Source: Desulfuromonadales bacterium (GTDB lineage Bacteria > Desulfobacterota > Desulfuromonadia > Geobacterales > Pseudopelobacteraceae). From it: a stretch of DNA of 64,000 bases. The stretch spans positions 1 to 64,000 of the forward strand of contig DUZS01000016.1 of the NCBI GenBank assembly GCA_013349405.1, given 5' to 3'. Below the pieces are notes generated by a model. The model had not been told where the DNA came from. It was given only the letters and a program-made list of their open reading frames with translations, and did no database searches. Shown piece after piece: positions 1-9,187 of the stretch. Made by a program: the position numbers and the translations under genes. Position 1 is the stretch's first letter; every line of letters starts with the position of its first letter.

Positions 1-99
1 GAAGAAGCAAGAGAATTAAGAAAGCAAAAACGACAACGAGCCTTTCCTGAAGTCAGGCATTCAGGGGAAGCTGACTTACCATTAGATCAAGCGGCCTGA
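1..99 (+). CDS. 3' end of an unidentified gene (partial)
   Basis: An open frame enters from the left edge and stops at a TGA ending at 99, giving 32 residues rich in Arg, Lys and Glu and ending in LPLDQAA. I do not recognise the family from so short a tail. The frame has no stop from base 1, and the following sequence changes character, so it is plausibly the true C-terminus of a plus-strand gene. Chance cannot be excluded. Confidence 0.35.
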   Translation, partial: EEARELRKQKRQRAFPEVRHSGEADLPLDQAA

Positions 100-626
100 A
101 AGTCCAATTCCGACTGAGGCGGAACAGCCCTGCTTGCCTCAAGACTAAACTGCTGGCAATAAGTATAACCCCGGCCATCTCAGTCTTCTGTCTGGCTGCT
201 GCTCTGCCGCCGCAGAAATTTCAGCGCAATTGCGCGTACATGCTCCCAATTGGAGCCATTTCCGGCAAGACAGCTTTGGATAAATAGGGGTATATTTTCT
301 TTCATTTCTTTCATTGAAGGCACAATACCTTAAATATTCATAAAATTAAAGGGTTACAACTTTGTTCTTTTGAATGTTACATCGCAGGTGCTGTCGCCTC
401 AGGCAGTGTTCGAGTAGCAATGTTTGTCAGGGTCAGTGTGAGGACGTCGTCAACTTACGTGCTGCAGCCGGTGAGATACAGGATAGCAACAAGCAGCAGG
501 GGAAAAGAATTTTTGAGAGATTGCTGTACGCATGAATGATCAGTGTGGTGGTAAGGATGCTGTTATTATTTTTGGGCGCCATTCAAAACAAAATAGCTAT
601 GCCTGCTACCGGCAGAGATGGTGTCA
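100..626. other. Intergenic region with no supported gene
   Basis: About 530 bases between a partial plus-strand frame and the 3' end of rnhB. On the minus strand there is a 49-codon frame starting at an ATG at 582, but it has no ribosome binding site. A neighbouring frame reads like a lipoprotein leader ending in LTGCST and then stops, so a decayed lipoprotein gene is possible. The stretch 256-272 shares 17 bases (catttccggcaagacag) with the intergenic region at 30997-31013. No promoter or RNA gene can be supported. Confidence 0.4.
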
Positions 627-1280
627 TCAGGAACAGATACAATGAACATGCTCTTTGACACCAGCAAAAGTCAGGCGATGGATCGGAGAGGGGCCGAGTC
701 TTTTGATTGCGTCCATATGGGCAGCACTGCCATAGCCCTTGTGTCCGGCGAAACCGTAACCGGGGTATTTTGCATCCATCTCTATCATTAACCGGTCGCG
801 GGTGACCTTGGCGATAATTGATGCGGCTGCTATAGAGAGACTCAGAGAATCGCCTTTTTTAATGGTGTTCTGGGGGATCTTGCTGTCAATGGTAGTTATG
901 CCGTCGATGAGCAGATAATCCGGTGGAGGGGAAAGGTTGCGGACTGCAGCCAGCATGGCGCTGCGGGTCGCCTGCAGAATGTTGATTCTATCGATGTCGG
1001 CAGGAGTGGCAATACCGACACCGACGGAAAGCGCTTGTGCCATTATTATATCAAAAAGTTTTTCCCGTTTGTCAGGGGTCAGTTTTTTGGAGTCGTCAAC
1101 GCCGGTGATCGTGACCCCGACAGGCAGAATGACAGCCGCTGCCATTACCGGACCGGCCAATGGACCACGCCCGGCCTCATCAATGCCGGCTATATGGAAA
1201 AAACCGCTGTTGCGGGCGTTTTTTTCAAAAAACAGAGTGTCGAGTGGTGCTGATGAAAACAGCTCGCCTTGCTGGATCAT
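627..1280 (-). CDS. rnhB: Ribonuclease HII
   Basis: RNase HII cleaves the RNA strand of RNA-DNA hybrids and removes misincorporated ribonucleotides. The 217-residue protein has the family signature GIDEAGRGPLAGP, with catalytic Asp34-Glu35. It also has the DSKKLT segment, a DYLLIDG strand carrying the third acid, and the IIAKVTRDR motif. Length is normal for the family. The ATG at 1280 is preceded by AGGA at about 8 bases. It is the last gene of the minus-strand ffh-rplS operon, but a strong hairpin lies between rplS and its start codon, so it is probably expressed by read-through. Confidence 0.96.
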   Translation of the reverse strand: MIQQGELFSSAPLDTLFFEKNARNSGFFHIAGIDEAGRGPLAGPVMAAAVILPVGVTITGVDDSKKLTPDKREKLFDIIMAQALSVGVGIATPADIDRINILQATRSAMLAAVRNLSPPPDYLLIDGITTIDSKIPQNTIKKGDSLSLSIAAASIIAKVTRDRLMIEMDAKYPGYGFAGHKGYGSAAHMDAIKRLGPSPIHRLTFAGVKEHVHCICS

Positions 1281-1297
1281 ATGATATGTCCTGATAC

Positions 1298-1326
1298 AAG
1301 AAAGCCCCGCATGGCGGGGCTTTCTT
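1298..1326 (-). terminator. Hairpin between rplS and rnhB
   Basis: A perfect 13-bp stem (1298-1310 paired with 1314-1326) with a 3-base loop lies 5 bases after the rplS stop. The stem is AAGAAAGCCCCGC and its complement, so the outer pairs are A/T rich and the core is GC. No further T-run follows, so termination of the ribosomal operon may be partial, leaving read-through into rnhB, whose start is 18 bases beyond. Confidence 0.7.
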
Positions 1327-1331
1327 GCAGG

Positions 1332-1691
1332 CTATTTGGCAACCGGTATATATTTTTTCTCGCGGATACGAGCCGCTTTTCCGCGCAGTTTGCGAAGATA
1401 ATAGAGCTTGGCACGGCGAACATGGCCGCGAACCATTACTTCAATATTCTCAACATTCGGCGAATGAAGCGGAAAGGTTCTCTCAACGCCGATGCCGTTG
1501 GATATTTTACGAACCGTAAAGGTTTCGCGTACGCCTCCATTCTGGCGCGCAATACAAACACCTTGATACGCCTGAATACGCTGTTTGTCGCCCTCAACAA
1601 TGCGTACATGTACTTTTACCGTATCCCCGACCTTGAAAGGGACGACATTTTTCTTCATTTGGTCAAATTCCAAAAAATCGATGGTGTTCAT
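1332..1691 (-). CDS. rplS: 50S ribosomal protein L19
   Basis: Large-subunit protein at the 30S-50S interface. The 119 residues show the family pattern: an N-terminal helix, [16 protein letters not shown], the IQAYQGVCI strand, the conserved [11 protein letters not shown] segment and a basic [18 protein letters not shown] tail. It lies downstream of the RNA methyltransferase gene and upstream of rnhB, which is standard order in this operon. A GGAGG-type site precedes the ATG at 1691. Confidence 0.98.
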   Translation of the reverse strand: MNTIDFLEFDQMKKNVVPFKVGDTVKVHVRIVEGDKQRIQAYQGVCIARQNGGVRETFTVRKISNGIGVERTFPLHSPNVENIEVMVRGHVRRAKLYYLRKLRGKAARIREKKYIPVAK

Positions 1692-1729
1692 TAGTTACCT
1701 TCCTCCTGTATGATGCTCAGCTTGTGAGT

Positions 1730-2308
1730 TTATGTATCTTCTCTTTCAATCCCTCTGATTCGATCTAACATTATTGCTGCTGCAGAACGAACAGAAAGGT
1801 GGTTATAACTGCCGCTTCCGGTAATTGGTTTCAGTACGATATCAGCGGCGGTAAAACATTCATCAGTCAATCCCCAGCCAGTTCCCAAAAGAAGCAGAAA
1901 TGGCTGATCTGAATTCTGCAGCAATGTCCCGAACGAGGCCAGCGTTATTGAACCGGATCGAGTTGCCGCTCCGGTTACCACCACTTTGACCGGTTTACTG
2001 AATCCGCTTTGAAAGTCATTGACAGCCGTGGCAATTGAAGGCGTTACTCGAACAATATCAAGAGCCTCTTTGCGATCCGGATTGTAGCCTGCTCCCCAGC
2101 CTTCCTGCCAATGGCCGCTGATCCGCTCGGCAAGCTTTCGCTGCACTTCGGAAGGGGTCACAATATAAAAGCGATCAAGCCCGAAGGTCTTCGCTGATCT
2201 GGCTATATCATGCTGGTCAAGATTGGTTAACGCAGAGGTTACTACCTCATGGTGCTTGTTATAAACCGGATGGTGAACAAGAGCTATCGCCAGGTTGTTA
2301 CCGGTCAC
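1730..2308 (-). CDS. SAM-dependent RNA methyltransferase of the TrmD-neighbour family
   Basis: Predicted RNA methyltransferase of the small family (Pfam Methyltrn_RNA_4 type) found next to trmD in Geobacter-like genomes; its target is not known to me. I place the start at GTG 2308 because AGGAGG lies 7 bases upstream and the next upstream ATG (2332) lacks a site. This gives 192 residues beginning [16 protein letters not shown] and a 11-base overlap with the trmD stop. The segment [13 protein letters not shown] resembles the glycine-rich SAM loop of knotted SPOUT methyltransferases. It is translationally coupled to trmD. Confidence 0.8.
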   Translation of the reverse strand: MTGNNLAIALVHHPVYNKHHEVVTSALTNLDQHDIARSAKTFGLDRFYIVTPSEVQRKLAERISGHWQEGWGAGYNPDRKEALDIVRVTPSIATAVNDFQSGFSKPVKVVVTGAATRSGSITLASFGTLLQNSDQPFLLLLGTGWGLTDECFTAADIVLKPITGSGSYNHLSVRSAAAIMLDRIRGIEREDT

Positions 2309-3041
2309 AGGCGGCCTCCTGCTCAATCTCAAGCAGCATTTTCCGGTCTTCCCTGGTCAGCGTCACCTGTGAGAGCAAATCGGGTCGCAGCCGTCTGGTT
2401 TTGCGCAGTGATTCTTTGCGCCGCCATTTCCGTATCACCTCATGATTTCCAGAAAGCAACGTCTCGGGAACAGCCAAACCATTAAATTCAGGTGGGCGGG
2501 TGTAATGAGGGTACTCAAGCAAGCCGTCGCCAAATGAGTCTGTTTCAGCAGATTCGCTGCTGCCGAGTGCTCCCGGAATAAGCCTGGTTACCGAATCAAC
2601 AATAGCCATGGCAGCAATTTCGCCACCGGAGAGAACAAAATCTCCCAGCGAAATATCATCCTCAGCGTAGATTGAGCGGATCCTTTCGTCGATTCCCTCA
2701 TAACGACCGCAAATGAGTATCAAACCGGGGCGCTGTGCGAGTTCCCGTGCGACACTATGGCTGAAGCGCCGTCCCTGAGGAGAAGTAAGAACAACCGTTG
2801 ATGCAGGCTGGCAAGATTTTACCGATTCAATACATGCCGCAAGTGGTCCTGCCTTCATCACCATTCCCGCCCCGCCGCCATATGGGGCATCGTCAGCCGT
2901 CTGGTGCCTGTCGGTCGCCCAGTCCCGGATGTTGTGCAGCGAAATGTCAATGAGCTGTTTATCTTTGGCACGTTTGATAATGCTTTCATCAAAAGGGCCG
3001 GAAAACATCCCGGGGAACAGAGTCAGGATGTCAAACTTCAT
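2298..3041 (-). CDS. trmD: tRNA (guanine-37-N1)-methyltransferase
   Basis: TrmD methylates G37 next to the anticodon and prevents +1 frameshifting. The 247-residue protein begins [13 protein letters not shown] and has [14 protein letters not shown], the [11 protein letters not shown] motif and the knot segment [12 protein letters not shown], all diagnostic of TrmD. Length is typical. Its start overlaps the rimM stop by 4 bases (ATGA), and its end overlaps the next methyltransferase. It belongs to the ffh-rpsP-khpA-rimM-trmD-rplS operon. Confidence 0.98.
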   Translation of the reverse strand: MKFDILTLFPGMFSGPFDESIIKRAKDKQLIDISLHNIRDWATDRHQTADDAPYGGGAGMVMKAGPLAACIESVKSCQPASTVVLTSPQGRRFSHSVARELAQRPGLILICGRYEGIDERIRSIYAEDDISLGDFVLSGGEIAAMAIVDSVTRLIPGALGSSESAETDSFGDGLLEYPHYTRPPEFNGLAVPETLLSGNHEVIRKWRRKESLRKTRRLRPDLLSQVTLTREDRKMLLEIEQEAACDR

Positions 3042-3559
3042 AGATCAAGCAAGCCGTCAAGCGGGGTGATGATCATCTTTTTGCCCGGAACGTCGACCAG
3101 AGAAATCACATCTGCAATGGCAGGGATCAGATACTCTTTCGATGCGCCGCGCACCACATAAATATCATTGCTGCCGGTTTCAAAAATATCGACGAGTGTG
3201 CCGAGTTCGGCGCCTTCATCAGTGACAACAGCGAGACCGATAAGATCACGCCAGTAATATTCGTCTTCATCAGGAACCGGTAACTGACTCAGCTTCAGGT
3301 AAAGTTCGCAACCGTTGAGTGGCAGAACCAGATTTATATCAGCAAAATCATCAAGGCCAACAATAAAGCCACCGGCATGAGCGGAAACCGACCGGATAAC
3401 ATGTTCACTCAGGGTGCCCTTTGAATCTTTGAGAAAAACCGTGCCGGCAGACTGTAAGCTCTCAATGTTTCCGGAATACGAGTAGACCTTTAAAAGTCCC
3501 TTGATTCCATGAGTTCCGACGATTTTACCGACGAGAACCAATTCATCTTGATCTATCAT
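3038..3559 (-). CDS. rimM: 16S rRNA processing protein RimM
   Basis: RimM assists maturation of the 30S head domain and binds S19. The protein has 173 residues: an N-terminal beta-barrel starting at [20 protein letters not shown], and a C-terminal PRC-barrel with the [14 protein letters not shown] and [10 protein letters not shown] motifs. The ATG follows the khpA stop immediately (TAA-ATG), and the stop overlaps trmD. That arrangement indicates translational coupling along the operon. Confidence 0.97.
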   Translation of the reverse strand: MIDQDELVLVGKIVGTHGIKGLLKVYSYSGNIESLQSAGTVFLKDSKGTLSEHVIRSVSAHAGGFIVGLDDFADINLVLPLNGCELYLKLSQLPVPDEDEYYWRDLIGLAVVTDEGAELGTLVDIFETGSNDIYVVRGASKEYLIPAIADVISLVDVPGKKMIITPLDGLLDL

Positions 3560-3790
3560 TTATTCCACAATCTTCAGGATTGCTTTCTTGCTGTCTTTGG
3601 TGGATATGGCGTTAAGAATGGTGCGGATCGCTTTGGCGGTCCGGCCCTCCTTACCGATAATTCTACCCATGTCATCCTTTGCGACGCTCAAACTTATGAC
3701 CAGCGTTCCCTCTTCAGTCTCTTCGGTAGCAATTACGTGAGTCGGGTCATCAACCAGTGCTTTTGCAATGCTTTCAACGAGAGTCTTCAT
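3560..3790 (-). CDS. khpA: KH-domain RNA-binding protein KhpA
   Basis: A 76-residue single KH-domain protein with the GRIIGKEGRTAKAIRTIL motif that carries the GxxG RNA-binding loop. Family members (KhpA/YlqC) bind RNA, usually with KhpB, and affect cell division and translation in Gram-positives; the role in this lineage is not established. The site between rpsP and rimM is the standard position. AGAGG lies 9 bases before the ATG. Confidence 0.94.
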   Translation of the reverse strand: MKTLVESIAKALVDDPTHVIATEETEEGTLVISLSVAKDDMGRIIGKEGRTAKAIRTILNAISTKDSKKAILKIVE

Positions 3791-3847
3791 GGAAGTAACC
3801 TCTGCTGTTCATATAGAGTGACCGGCGGACCGGAAGGACTGGATACG

Positions 3848-4114
3848 TTATGCAGCTGTCGCGACTGCCTTGTCCAGAAGGCCGGCATTTTTTAAAAGCT
3901 GGCGAACGGTATCAGTCGGTTGGGCGCCTTTGCTCAGCCATGCAGCAGCTTTATCTGCTTTCAGCTTGACTACCGCCGGGTTTTTGGTCGGATCGTAGGT
4001 GCCGACATTTTCAATAAAGCTGCCGTCTCTACGGCTCCGTTCGTCGGCAACAACGATCTGATAGAAAGGTCTTTTTTTAGCGCCTGCACGGGCAAGCCTG
4101 ATTTTTGTAGCCAT
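3848..4114 (-). CDS. rpsP: 30S ribosomal protein S16
   Basis: Small-subunit assembly protein. The 88 residues begin [24 protein letters not shown] and continue with the [17 protein letters not shown] signature. The [21 protein letters not shown] segment is also typical of S16. It is preceded by AGGAGG and lies 65 bases downstream of ffh in the same operon. Confidence 0.98.
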   Translation of the reverse strand: MATKIRLARAGAKKRPFYQIVVADERSRRDGSFIENVGTYDPTKNPAVVKLKADKAAAWLSKGAQPTDTVRQLLKNAGLLDKAVATAA

Positions 4115-4179
4115 TGGTGTTTCCTCCTGATGTAGTACTTCTTTTATTTTTTATATGAAACCATTAGGTCATGAATCTT

Positions 4180-5550
4180 TTATCGAAAAGGCATCATACC
4201 CTTGCCAAGTCCTCCAAGTCCCCCCATTCCTTTGAGGAGGCCTTTCGGGCCAAGTTTCTGCAGCATTTTCATCATTTTCTGAGCTTCAGTAAAACGTTTC
4301 AGAAGCAGATTAACTTCCTGCACGGAGGTTCCGCTTCCTTTGGAAATACGCAGTCGGCGACTGCCGTTTATTATGCCATGGTTAGCACGTTCACCGGGAG
4401 TCATTGAACGGATAATCGCTTCAATGCGCTTTATTTCATTCTCACTCGGCTGGGCGCCCTTCATCTGCTTCATCATTTTACCCATACCGGGGATCATACC
4501 CATAATTGATTCGACAGAACCCAGTTTTTTGATCTGCTGCATCTGAGCGAGAAAATCCTCAAGATCAAACTGGTTCTTCTTCAGTTTCTGCTGAAGAAGC
4601 ATGGTGTCCTTCTCATCAAATAACGACTGAGCCTTCTCAACCAGAGTAAGAACATCACCCATGCCGAGAATGCGGGAAACAAGGCGATCCGGATGGAATA
4701 CATCCAGTGCGTCAAGCTTTTCGCCAAGACCGACAAACTTTATCGGTTTGCCGGTAACCGCCTTGATTGAAAGTGCGGCACCGCCTTTTGCGTCGCCGTC
4801 CAGCTTCGAAAGCACAACACCGCTTATCTCAAGGCGATCATTAAAGCCGCTTGCAATAGTAACGGCTTCCTGGCCGGTCATTGCGTCCGCTACAAAAAGG
4901 ATCTCGCGTGGTTTTATCGACTCATTAAGTTCACTCAGCTCGTTCATCAGAAAATCATCGATCTGGTGACGACCTGCAGTATCAATAATGACGGTGTCAA
5001 AGCCGTTCAGTTCGGCGAACTTCATGGCACTGCGGCAGATATCAAGGGGCTTCTGATCGGAAGTGGAGGCAAAAACCTCCAGACCGAGTTGACGGCCGAC
5101 CGTTTTCAGCTGCTCAATCGCAGCCGGGCGATATACGTCAGCCGGCACAAGCAGCGGCCGGCGTTTCTGCTTCTTGAGAAAGTTACCGAGCTTGCCGCAC
5201 GTAGTCGTTTTACCGGCGCCCTGTAATCCGACCATCATAATGGCGACCGGCGGTTTCGCCGCAAGGTCGAGCGAGTTATCCTCACCCCCACCCATGATGG
5301 CGACCAGTTCGTCATGGACGATTCTGATAACCTGCTGGCCGGGTGATAAGCTGTTCAGTACTTCCGTGCCAACGGCCTTGATGCGGACATTTTCGACAAA
5401 ATCTTTAACTACCTTGAAATTGACATCAGCTTCAAGGAGAGCCAGCCGAACCTCGCGTAACGCCTCCTTGATATTATCCTCAGTCATTACTCCCTGACCG
5501 CGGAGCTTTTTAAAGACTGATTCAAGTTTGTCGGAGAGGCTATCAAACAT
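4180..5550 (-). CDS. ffh: Signal recognition particle GTPase Ffh
   Basis: Ffh binds signal peptides on ribosomes together with 4.5S RNA and delivers them to FtsY. The 456-residue protein has an N domain (about 1-85), a G domain with the P-loop GLQGAGKTTTCGKL, DTAGRHQIDD and the TKLDG-equivalent LSKLDGDAKGGAA, and a methionine-rich M domain ending in GKGMMPFR. It is the first gene of the minus-strand operon, with a sigma70-type promoter 46-75 bases upstream. Order and length are as in other Geobacter-type genomes. Confidence 0.98.
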   Translation of the reverse strand: MFDSLSDKLESVFKKLRGQGVMTEDNIKEALREVRLALLEADVNFKVVKDFVENVRIKAVGTEVLNSLSPGQQVIRIVHDELVAIMGGGEDNSLDLAAKPPVAIMMVGLQGAGKTTTCGKLGNFLKKQKRRPLLVPADVYRPAAIEQLKTVGRQLGLEVFASTSDQKPLDICRSAMKFAELNGFDTVIIDTAGRHQIDDFLMNELSELNESIKPREILFVADAMTGQEAVTIASGFNDRLEISGVVLSKLDGDAKGGAALSIKAVTGKPIKFVGLGEKLDALDVFHPDRLVSRILGMGDVLTLVEKAQSLFDEKDTMLLQQKLKKNQFDLEDFLAQMQQIKKLGSVESIMGMIPGMGKMMKQMKGAQPSENEIKRIEAIIRSMTPGERANHGIINGSRRLRISKGSGTSVQEVNLLLKRFTEAQKMMKMLQKLGPKGLLKGMGGLGGLGKGMMPFR

Positions 5551-5595
5551 CGTAGGTTATTTTGTCCCGGCGCAGAGTTATTCCAAAAGGGGGTC

Positions 5596-5625
5596 ACTAT
5601 AAAGGTAGAACAGCGGTGATGTCAA
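5596..5625 (-). promoter_or_regulatory. Sigma70-type promoter of the ffh operon
   Basis: On the minus strand TTGACA (5620-5625) is a perfect -35 box, followed after 18 bases by TATAGT (5596-5601, 5 of 6 to consensus). Transcription would start near 5589, about 39 bases before the ffh ATG at 5550. Confidence 0.65.
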
Positions 5626-5703
5626 GAACTATTTGTTTTTAAAGCTCTATTGCACGGGGTGAAAAGGGGGGCGTTTGCTGATGGATACGTGCACAATGTG
5701 AGT

Positions 5704-5991
5704 TCAGATAATTGCTTCTTCAATGTCAACAGATGCCCAGATTTGTTCATAATGAGTATCAGTCTCTTTACGATAAATTGAGGCTGGTAACAGTTTCTCC
5801 ACTGCAAGAGACTGAAATACACTATCCGAAATGTCGCTGTCGTAGCGAATTGCAAGACCACAATCCGTTGACAATGCCCGCGGGGCAGGTATGAGCAGAA
5901 TAGCCAGTCGGCACTTTTTGAGAATACTTTCTGCTTTCATAACCCGATGAGCGGAGTTAAAAACCGCAAGGAGCTGTCCATTTTGAACCAT
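5704..5991 (-). CDS. DUF3343 protein, putative Se/S-carrier-like
   Basis: A 95-residue protein whose first 75 residues fit the DUF3343 (Se_S_carrier-like) family: LAVFNSAHRVMKAESILKK, then LIPAPRALSTDCGLAIRY with the conserved Cys. Members are thought to carry sulfur or selenium by analogy with TusA/YedF; direct evidence is limited. AGGAG lies 8 bases before the ATG. It stands alone, divergent from the membrane-protein gene at 6104. A PP-loop sulfur-transfer-type enzyme is encoded at 57127, but the two are not linked here. Confidence 0.75.
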   Translation of the reverse strand: MVQNGQLLAVFNSAHRVMKAESILKKCRLAILLIPAPRALSTDCGLAIRYDSDISDSVFQSLAVEKLLPASIYRKETDTHYEQIWASVDIEEAII

Positions 5992-6103
5992 AAAAAAATC
6001 TCCTGATAATATGAGTACCTATTTACAACCATAATGCCGCAACAGTGCAAAGCTGATTGACAAAAATCGCACTAGTTTCTACTATGCCCGAAAGGAGCAG
6101 TTT

Positions 6104-6373
6104 ATGGGTGGTGCAATATTATTAATCGTCGGGCTTGTTATTCTTGCTCTTGTGATAAGTGTTCCCTGTGGTTACATCCGCCAGAATTATGCAAAATACT
6201 CATTTATGTGGTTTCTCCTTATCCATCTTCCGATACCTTTTATCGTGCTGTTGCGTATCGAAGCGGGCCTCGATTGGCGTTATATCCCGTTTACGCTGGG
6301 TGGTTCTTTTGCCGGACAGATACTTGGCGGTGCATTAAGCCGTCGGAGAAAACAGAATGTCAAAGCGGCCTAG
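6104..6373 (+). CDS. Small membrane protein, function unknown
   Basis: An 89-residue protein with an N-terminal hydrophobic segment (about 4-24), a second one around 32-50 and a weaker glycine-rich one near 64-80, ending in the basic tail SRRRKQNVKAA. No family recognised. AGGAG lies 6 bases before the ATG. Its end overlaps the start of the DciA-like gene by 17 bases, so the two are probably co-translated. Confidence 0.7.
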   Translation: MGGAILLIVGLVILALVISVPCGYIRQNYAKYSFMWFLLIHLPIPFIVLLRIEAGLDWRYIPFTLGGSFAGQILGGALSRRRKQNVKAA

Positions 6374-6830
6374 GATGGCCTTCCCTCGTCCCTTGTCGGG
6401 GGTTATGCAGGACGGTCTCACCGGATCACAATTATCTGAGCGGTTACGGGAGTCGGAGATATGGCGTATCTGGCCGGAGGTTGTCGGAGCAGCGCTTGCC
6501 TGTCGGGCGCAACCTTTACGGATAATCAACGGTACGTTGACCGTTGCGGTATCGAGTGCACCATGGATGCAGGAACTTCGCTTCATGACCGCCCTGATGA
6601 GAGAAAAGCTCAATCTCAGACTTGGAGCGGAGGTAGTTCAGGAGATCGTGCTCAAGGCGGGCAGGGTCGTTCCTCCCGTAACAGAAAAACGGGAAGAACC
6701 CTCTTTGCCACGCCCTCTTTCCCCCAGTCAATTAGCCGCAATTGCAGCACAATCAGCCTCTATTCCAGATCTGGAAACCAGGCAGGCGTTTATCGAGTTG
6801 ATGCAGGCAAGCTTTGAACAACAGAACTGA
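6357..6830 (+). CDS. DUF721 (DciA-like) protein
   Basis: A 157-residue protein with a DUF721 domain in residues 20-110, including WPEVVGAALACRAQPLRI and LTVAVSSAPWMQELRFM. DciA, the studied member, loads the replicative helicase DnaB in bacteria that lack DnaC. The Pro-rich linker and C-terminal tail are variable in the family. The ATG lies inside the preceding gene, with GGAG at 8 bases. Its stop abuts that of the convergent EttA gene with no bases between. Confidence 0.82.
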   Translation: MSKRPRMAFPRPLSGVMQDGLTGSQLSERLRESEIWRIWPEVVGAALACRAQPLRIINGTLTVAVSSAPWMQELRFMTALMREKLNLRLGAEVVQEIVLKAGRVVPPVTEKREEPSLPRPLSPSQLAAIAAQSASIPDLETRQAFIELMQASFEQQN

Positions 6831-8510
6831 TCAGGCTCTCGTCAACTGCCGGTATTTGATCCGGTGCGGGATGTCTGCTGCAGACCCGAGGCGTTTTTTA
6901 CGATCCTCTTCATACTCCGAATAGTTACCTTCAAACCAGACCACTTTTGAATCACCCTCAAATGCCAGCATATGTGTGGCTATCCGGTCCAGAAACCACC
7001 GATCGTGACTGATGACCACAGCGCAACCGGCAAAGTTCTCAAGTGCCTCCTCCAGTGCCCTCATGGTGTTGACATCAAGATCGTTGGTCGGTTCATCCAG
7101 CAGGATCACGTTGGCACCACTTTTCAACATACGGGCGAGATGTACCCTGTTGCGCTCTCCTCCGGAAAGAGTTCCGACTTTTTTCTGCTGGTCGCTGCCG
7201 GAAAAATTGAAGCGGGAAACATATGCCCTGGAGTTAACAAGCACCTTGCCAAGCTGGATGGCCTCCTGGCCTTCAGAAATCTCTTCCCAGATGGTCTTAT
7301 CCGGATTGAGTACATCGCGGCTCTGGTCTACATAAGCCAGTTGCACAGTGTCACCAATTCTGAAGGTTCCGGAGTCTGCCTGCTCCTGACCGGTTATCAT
7401 ACGGAACAGAGTGGTCTTGCCGGCTCCGTTCGGGCCGATAATACCGACGATCCCGCCGCGAGGAAGTCTGAAGGTCATTCCATCAACAAGGAGGCGGTCA
7501 CCGTATCCTTTGGCAACATTATCCGCCTCTATTACGATGTCACCCAGGCGTGGCCCGGGCGGAAGATAAATTTCAAGTTCGCGTGACTGTTTTTCATTCT
7601 CCTGAGCAACCATATCTTCATACGCTGTGATGCGTGCCTGTGACTTGGCATGTCGCCCTTTGGGTGACATTCTGATCCATTCAAGCTCGCGTTTCAGTGT
7701 CTTCTGGCGATCAGTCTCCTGCTTTTCTTCAGTTGCAAGGCGATTCTGTTTCTGCTCCAGCCAAGAAGAGTAGTTTCCTTTCCACGGGATACCTTCACCG
7801 CGGTCGAGTTCCAAAATCCAGCCGGCAACGTTATCAAGGAAATAACGATCATGGGTGACAGCGATAACCGTTCCGGGATAGCTGTGCAGATGATGCTCCA
7901 GCCACGCGACCGATTCCGCATCTAAATGATTGGTCGGTTCGTCGAGAAGGAGAATATCAGGTTTTTTAAGCAGGAGACGGCAGAGTGCCACCCGGCGTTT
8001 TTCCCCGCCGGACAGAAATTTTGTCACCATTTCTCCGTCGGGGCAGCGGAGTGCGTCCATTGCCATTTCCAGGCGGGCATCCAAATCCCAGGCATCAAGG
8101 TGATCGAGCTTTTCCTGAAGGGCCGCCTGCCGATCACACAATTTTTCAAAATCGGCGTCCGGTTCGGAAAACTTGTCAGTGATGGCATTGAATTCTGACA
8201 GCAGATCAACAGTTTCCTGTACTCCTTCCTCGACTATCTGGCGTACCGTTTTCGATTCGTCAAGCCGGGGTTCCTGCTCCAGATATCCGACCGTATACCC
8301 TTGAGAGAGAACCGCCTGTCCGTTGAAATCTTTGTCTACACCGGCCATAATTCGTAACAGGGAAGATTTTCCAGAGCCATTCAAACCGAGTACGCCAATC
8401 TTGGCGCCATAAAAATAAGAGAGCGAAATATCTTTTATGACCGGTTTTTTGTCGTAAAATTTACTGACGCGCATCATTGAATAAATTATTCTGTTTGGCT
8501 CTATCGCCAT
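6831..8510 (-). CDS. ettA: ABC-F ATPase, EttA type
   Basis: Energy-dependent translational throttle A binds the ribosomal E site and gates entry into elongation according to ATP/ADP ratio. The 559 residues hold two ABC domains with Walker A GLNGSGKSS and GPNGAGKTT, two LSGGE signatures, and Walker B LLLDEPTNHLD and ILLDEPTNDLD with catalytic Glu in both. The inter-domain linker includes the charged KRELEWIRMSPKGRHAK segment typical of EttA. There are no membrane segments. GGAGG precedes the ATG. Confidence 0.93.
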   Translation of the reverse strand: MAIEPNRIIYSMMRVSKFYDKKPVIKDISLSYFYGAKIGVLGLNGSGKSSLLRIMAGVDKDFNGQAVLSQGYTVGYLEQEPRLDESKTVRQIVEEGVQETVDLLSEFNAITDKFSEPDADFEKLCDRQAALQEKLDHLDAWDLDARLEMAMDALRCPDGEMVTKFLSGGEKRRVALCRLLLKKPDILLLDEPTNHLDAESVAWLEHHLHSYPGTVIAVTHDRYFLDNVAGWILELDRGEGIPWKGNYSSWLEQKQNRLATEEKQETDRQKTLKRELEWIRMSPKGRHAKSQARITAYEDMVAQENEKQSRELEIYLPPGPRLGDIVIEADNVAKGYGDRLLVDGMTFRLPRGGIVGIIGPNGAGKTTLFRMITGQEQADSGTFRIGDTVQLAYVDQSRDVLNPDKTIWEEISEGQEAIQLGKVLVNSRAYVSRFNFSGSDQQKKVGTLSGGERNRVHLARMLKSGANVILLDEPTNDLDVNTMRALEEALENFAGCAVVISHDRWFLDRIATHMLAFEGDSKVVWFEGNYSEYEEDRKKRLGSAADIPHRIKYRQLTRA

Positions 8511-8628
8511 AAATTCCTCCGTGATTTTAAAAGATTGAGCATATCTTTTACACGTCGCTTACATTAAAAGTCAAATCCTTTGGCTCATAATCGCTCAAAG
8601 GAGAAAAATAGACAAAATAAGCAATAAC

Positions 8629-8656
8629 TTGACAAAATTAACGGGTGTGGTATCGT
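8629..8656 (+). promoter_or_regulatory. Putative sigma70 promoter of the ferritin-like gene
   Basis: TTGACA at 8629-8634 is followed after 16 bases by TATCGT at 8651-8656 (4 of 6 to TATAAT). The predicted start near 8663 is about 27 bases before the ATG at 8690, and a strong ribosome binding site CAGGAGGG lies at 8673-8680. Confidence 0.45.
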
Positions 8657-8689
8657 CCCCGAATCAAATTTTCAGGAGGGCAGTATACA

Positions 8690-9181
8690 ATGAGTATTGA
8701 TATTCAAGAAGCGATTAAGCGCTCTATCCAGACCGAAAAGAATGCCATGAATTTCTATCAGCTTGGTGCGCAACAGATGAAAGATGGCAATGCGCGCCGA
8801 ACTTTTGAAACTCTTGCCAGAGAAGAGCGCGAACATGCTGCTCAGTTTTATAAGATTTATACAGGGACTGACATTCCTTCGTTAGATGAATTTATGGATG
8901 CCCTTGCTGACAACGAGTCAAGCTGGATTATCACTATCACCCGTTCAATCTCAGAGGACTTCACCGAAAAGAAGGCGCTGGAACTGGCTATGGAGAAAGA
9001 AAAAAACCTTGAGGAAGCTTTGCGAGCAACTGCCGCAAAGATTAGTGACCCCGCAATCAGGGCAGTGTATGAAAAAAATGCCAGTGAAACCCAGCATCAC
9101 TATGAAATGATTGAGTCTGAATATGCCCATTTGATGGGAATGGTTCATGAGTCTGATATGGATACGTTTGTTCGCGAATAG
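8690..9181 (+). CDS. Ferritin-like (rubrerythrin-type) diiron protein without rubredoxin domain
   Basis: A 163-residue four-helix protein. Metal-ligand signatures of the rubrerythrin/ferritin-like group are visible: Glu in RSIQTEKNAMNFY, EEREHAAQFY, the LELAMEKEKNLEEAL helix and SETQHHYEMIE. No Cys-x2-Cys rubredoxin tail is present. Such proteins are linked to peroxide defence or iron handling in anaerobes; the exact reaction is inferred. The start at 8690 is chosen for its strong Shine-Dalgarno sequence. A hydrogenase protease gene follows after 6 bases, suggesting co-transcription. Confidence 0.88.
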   Translation: MSIDIQEAIKRSIQTEKNAMNFYQLGAQQMKDGNARRTFETLAREEREHAAQFYKIYTGTDIPSLDEFMDALADNESSWIITITRSISEDFTEKKALELAMEKEKNLEEALRATAAKISDPAIRAVYEKNASETQHHYEMIESEYAHLMGMVHESDMDTFVRE

Positions 9182-9187
9182 ATCATA

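Noticed and set aside
1-99. Transposase C-terminus
   Set aside because: The charged tail could fit several families and no motif supports an assignment.
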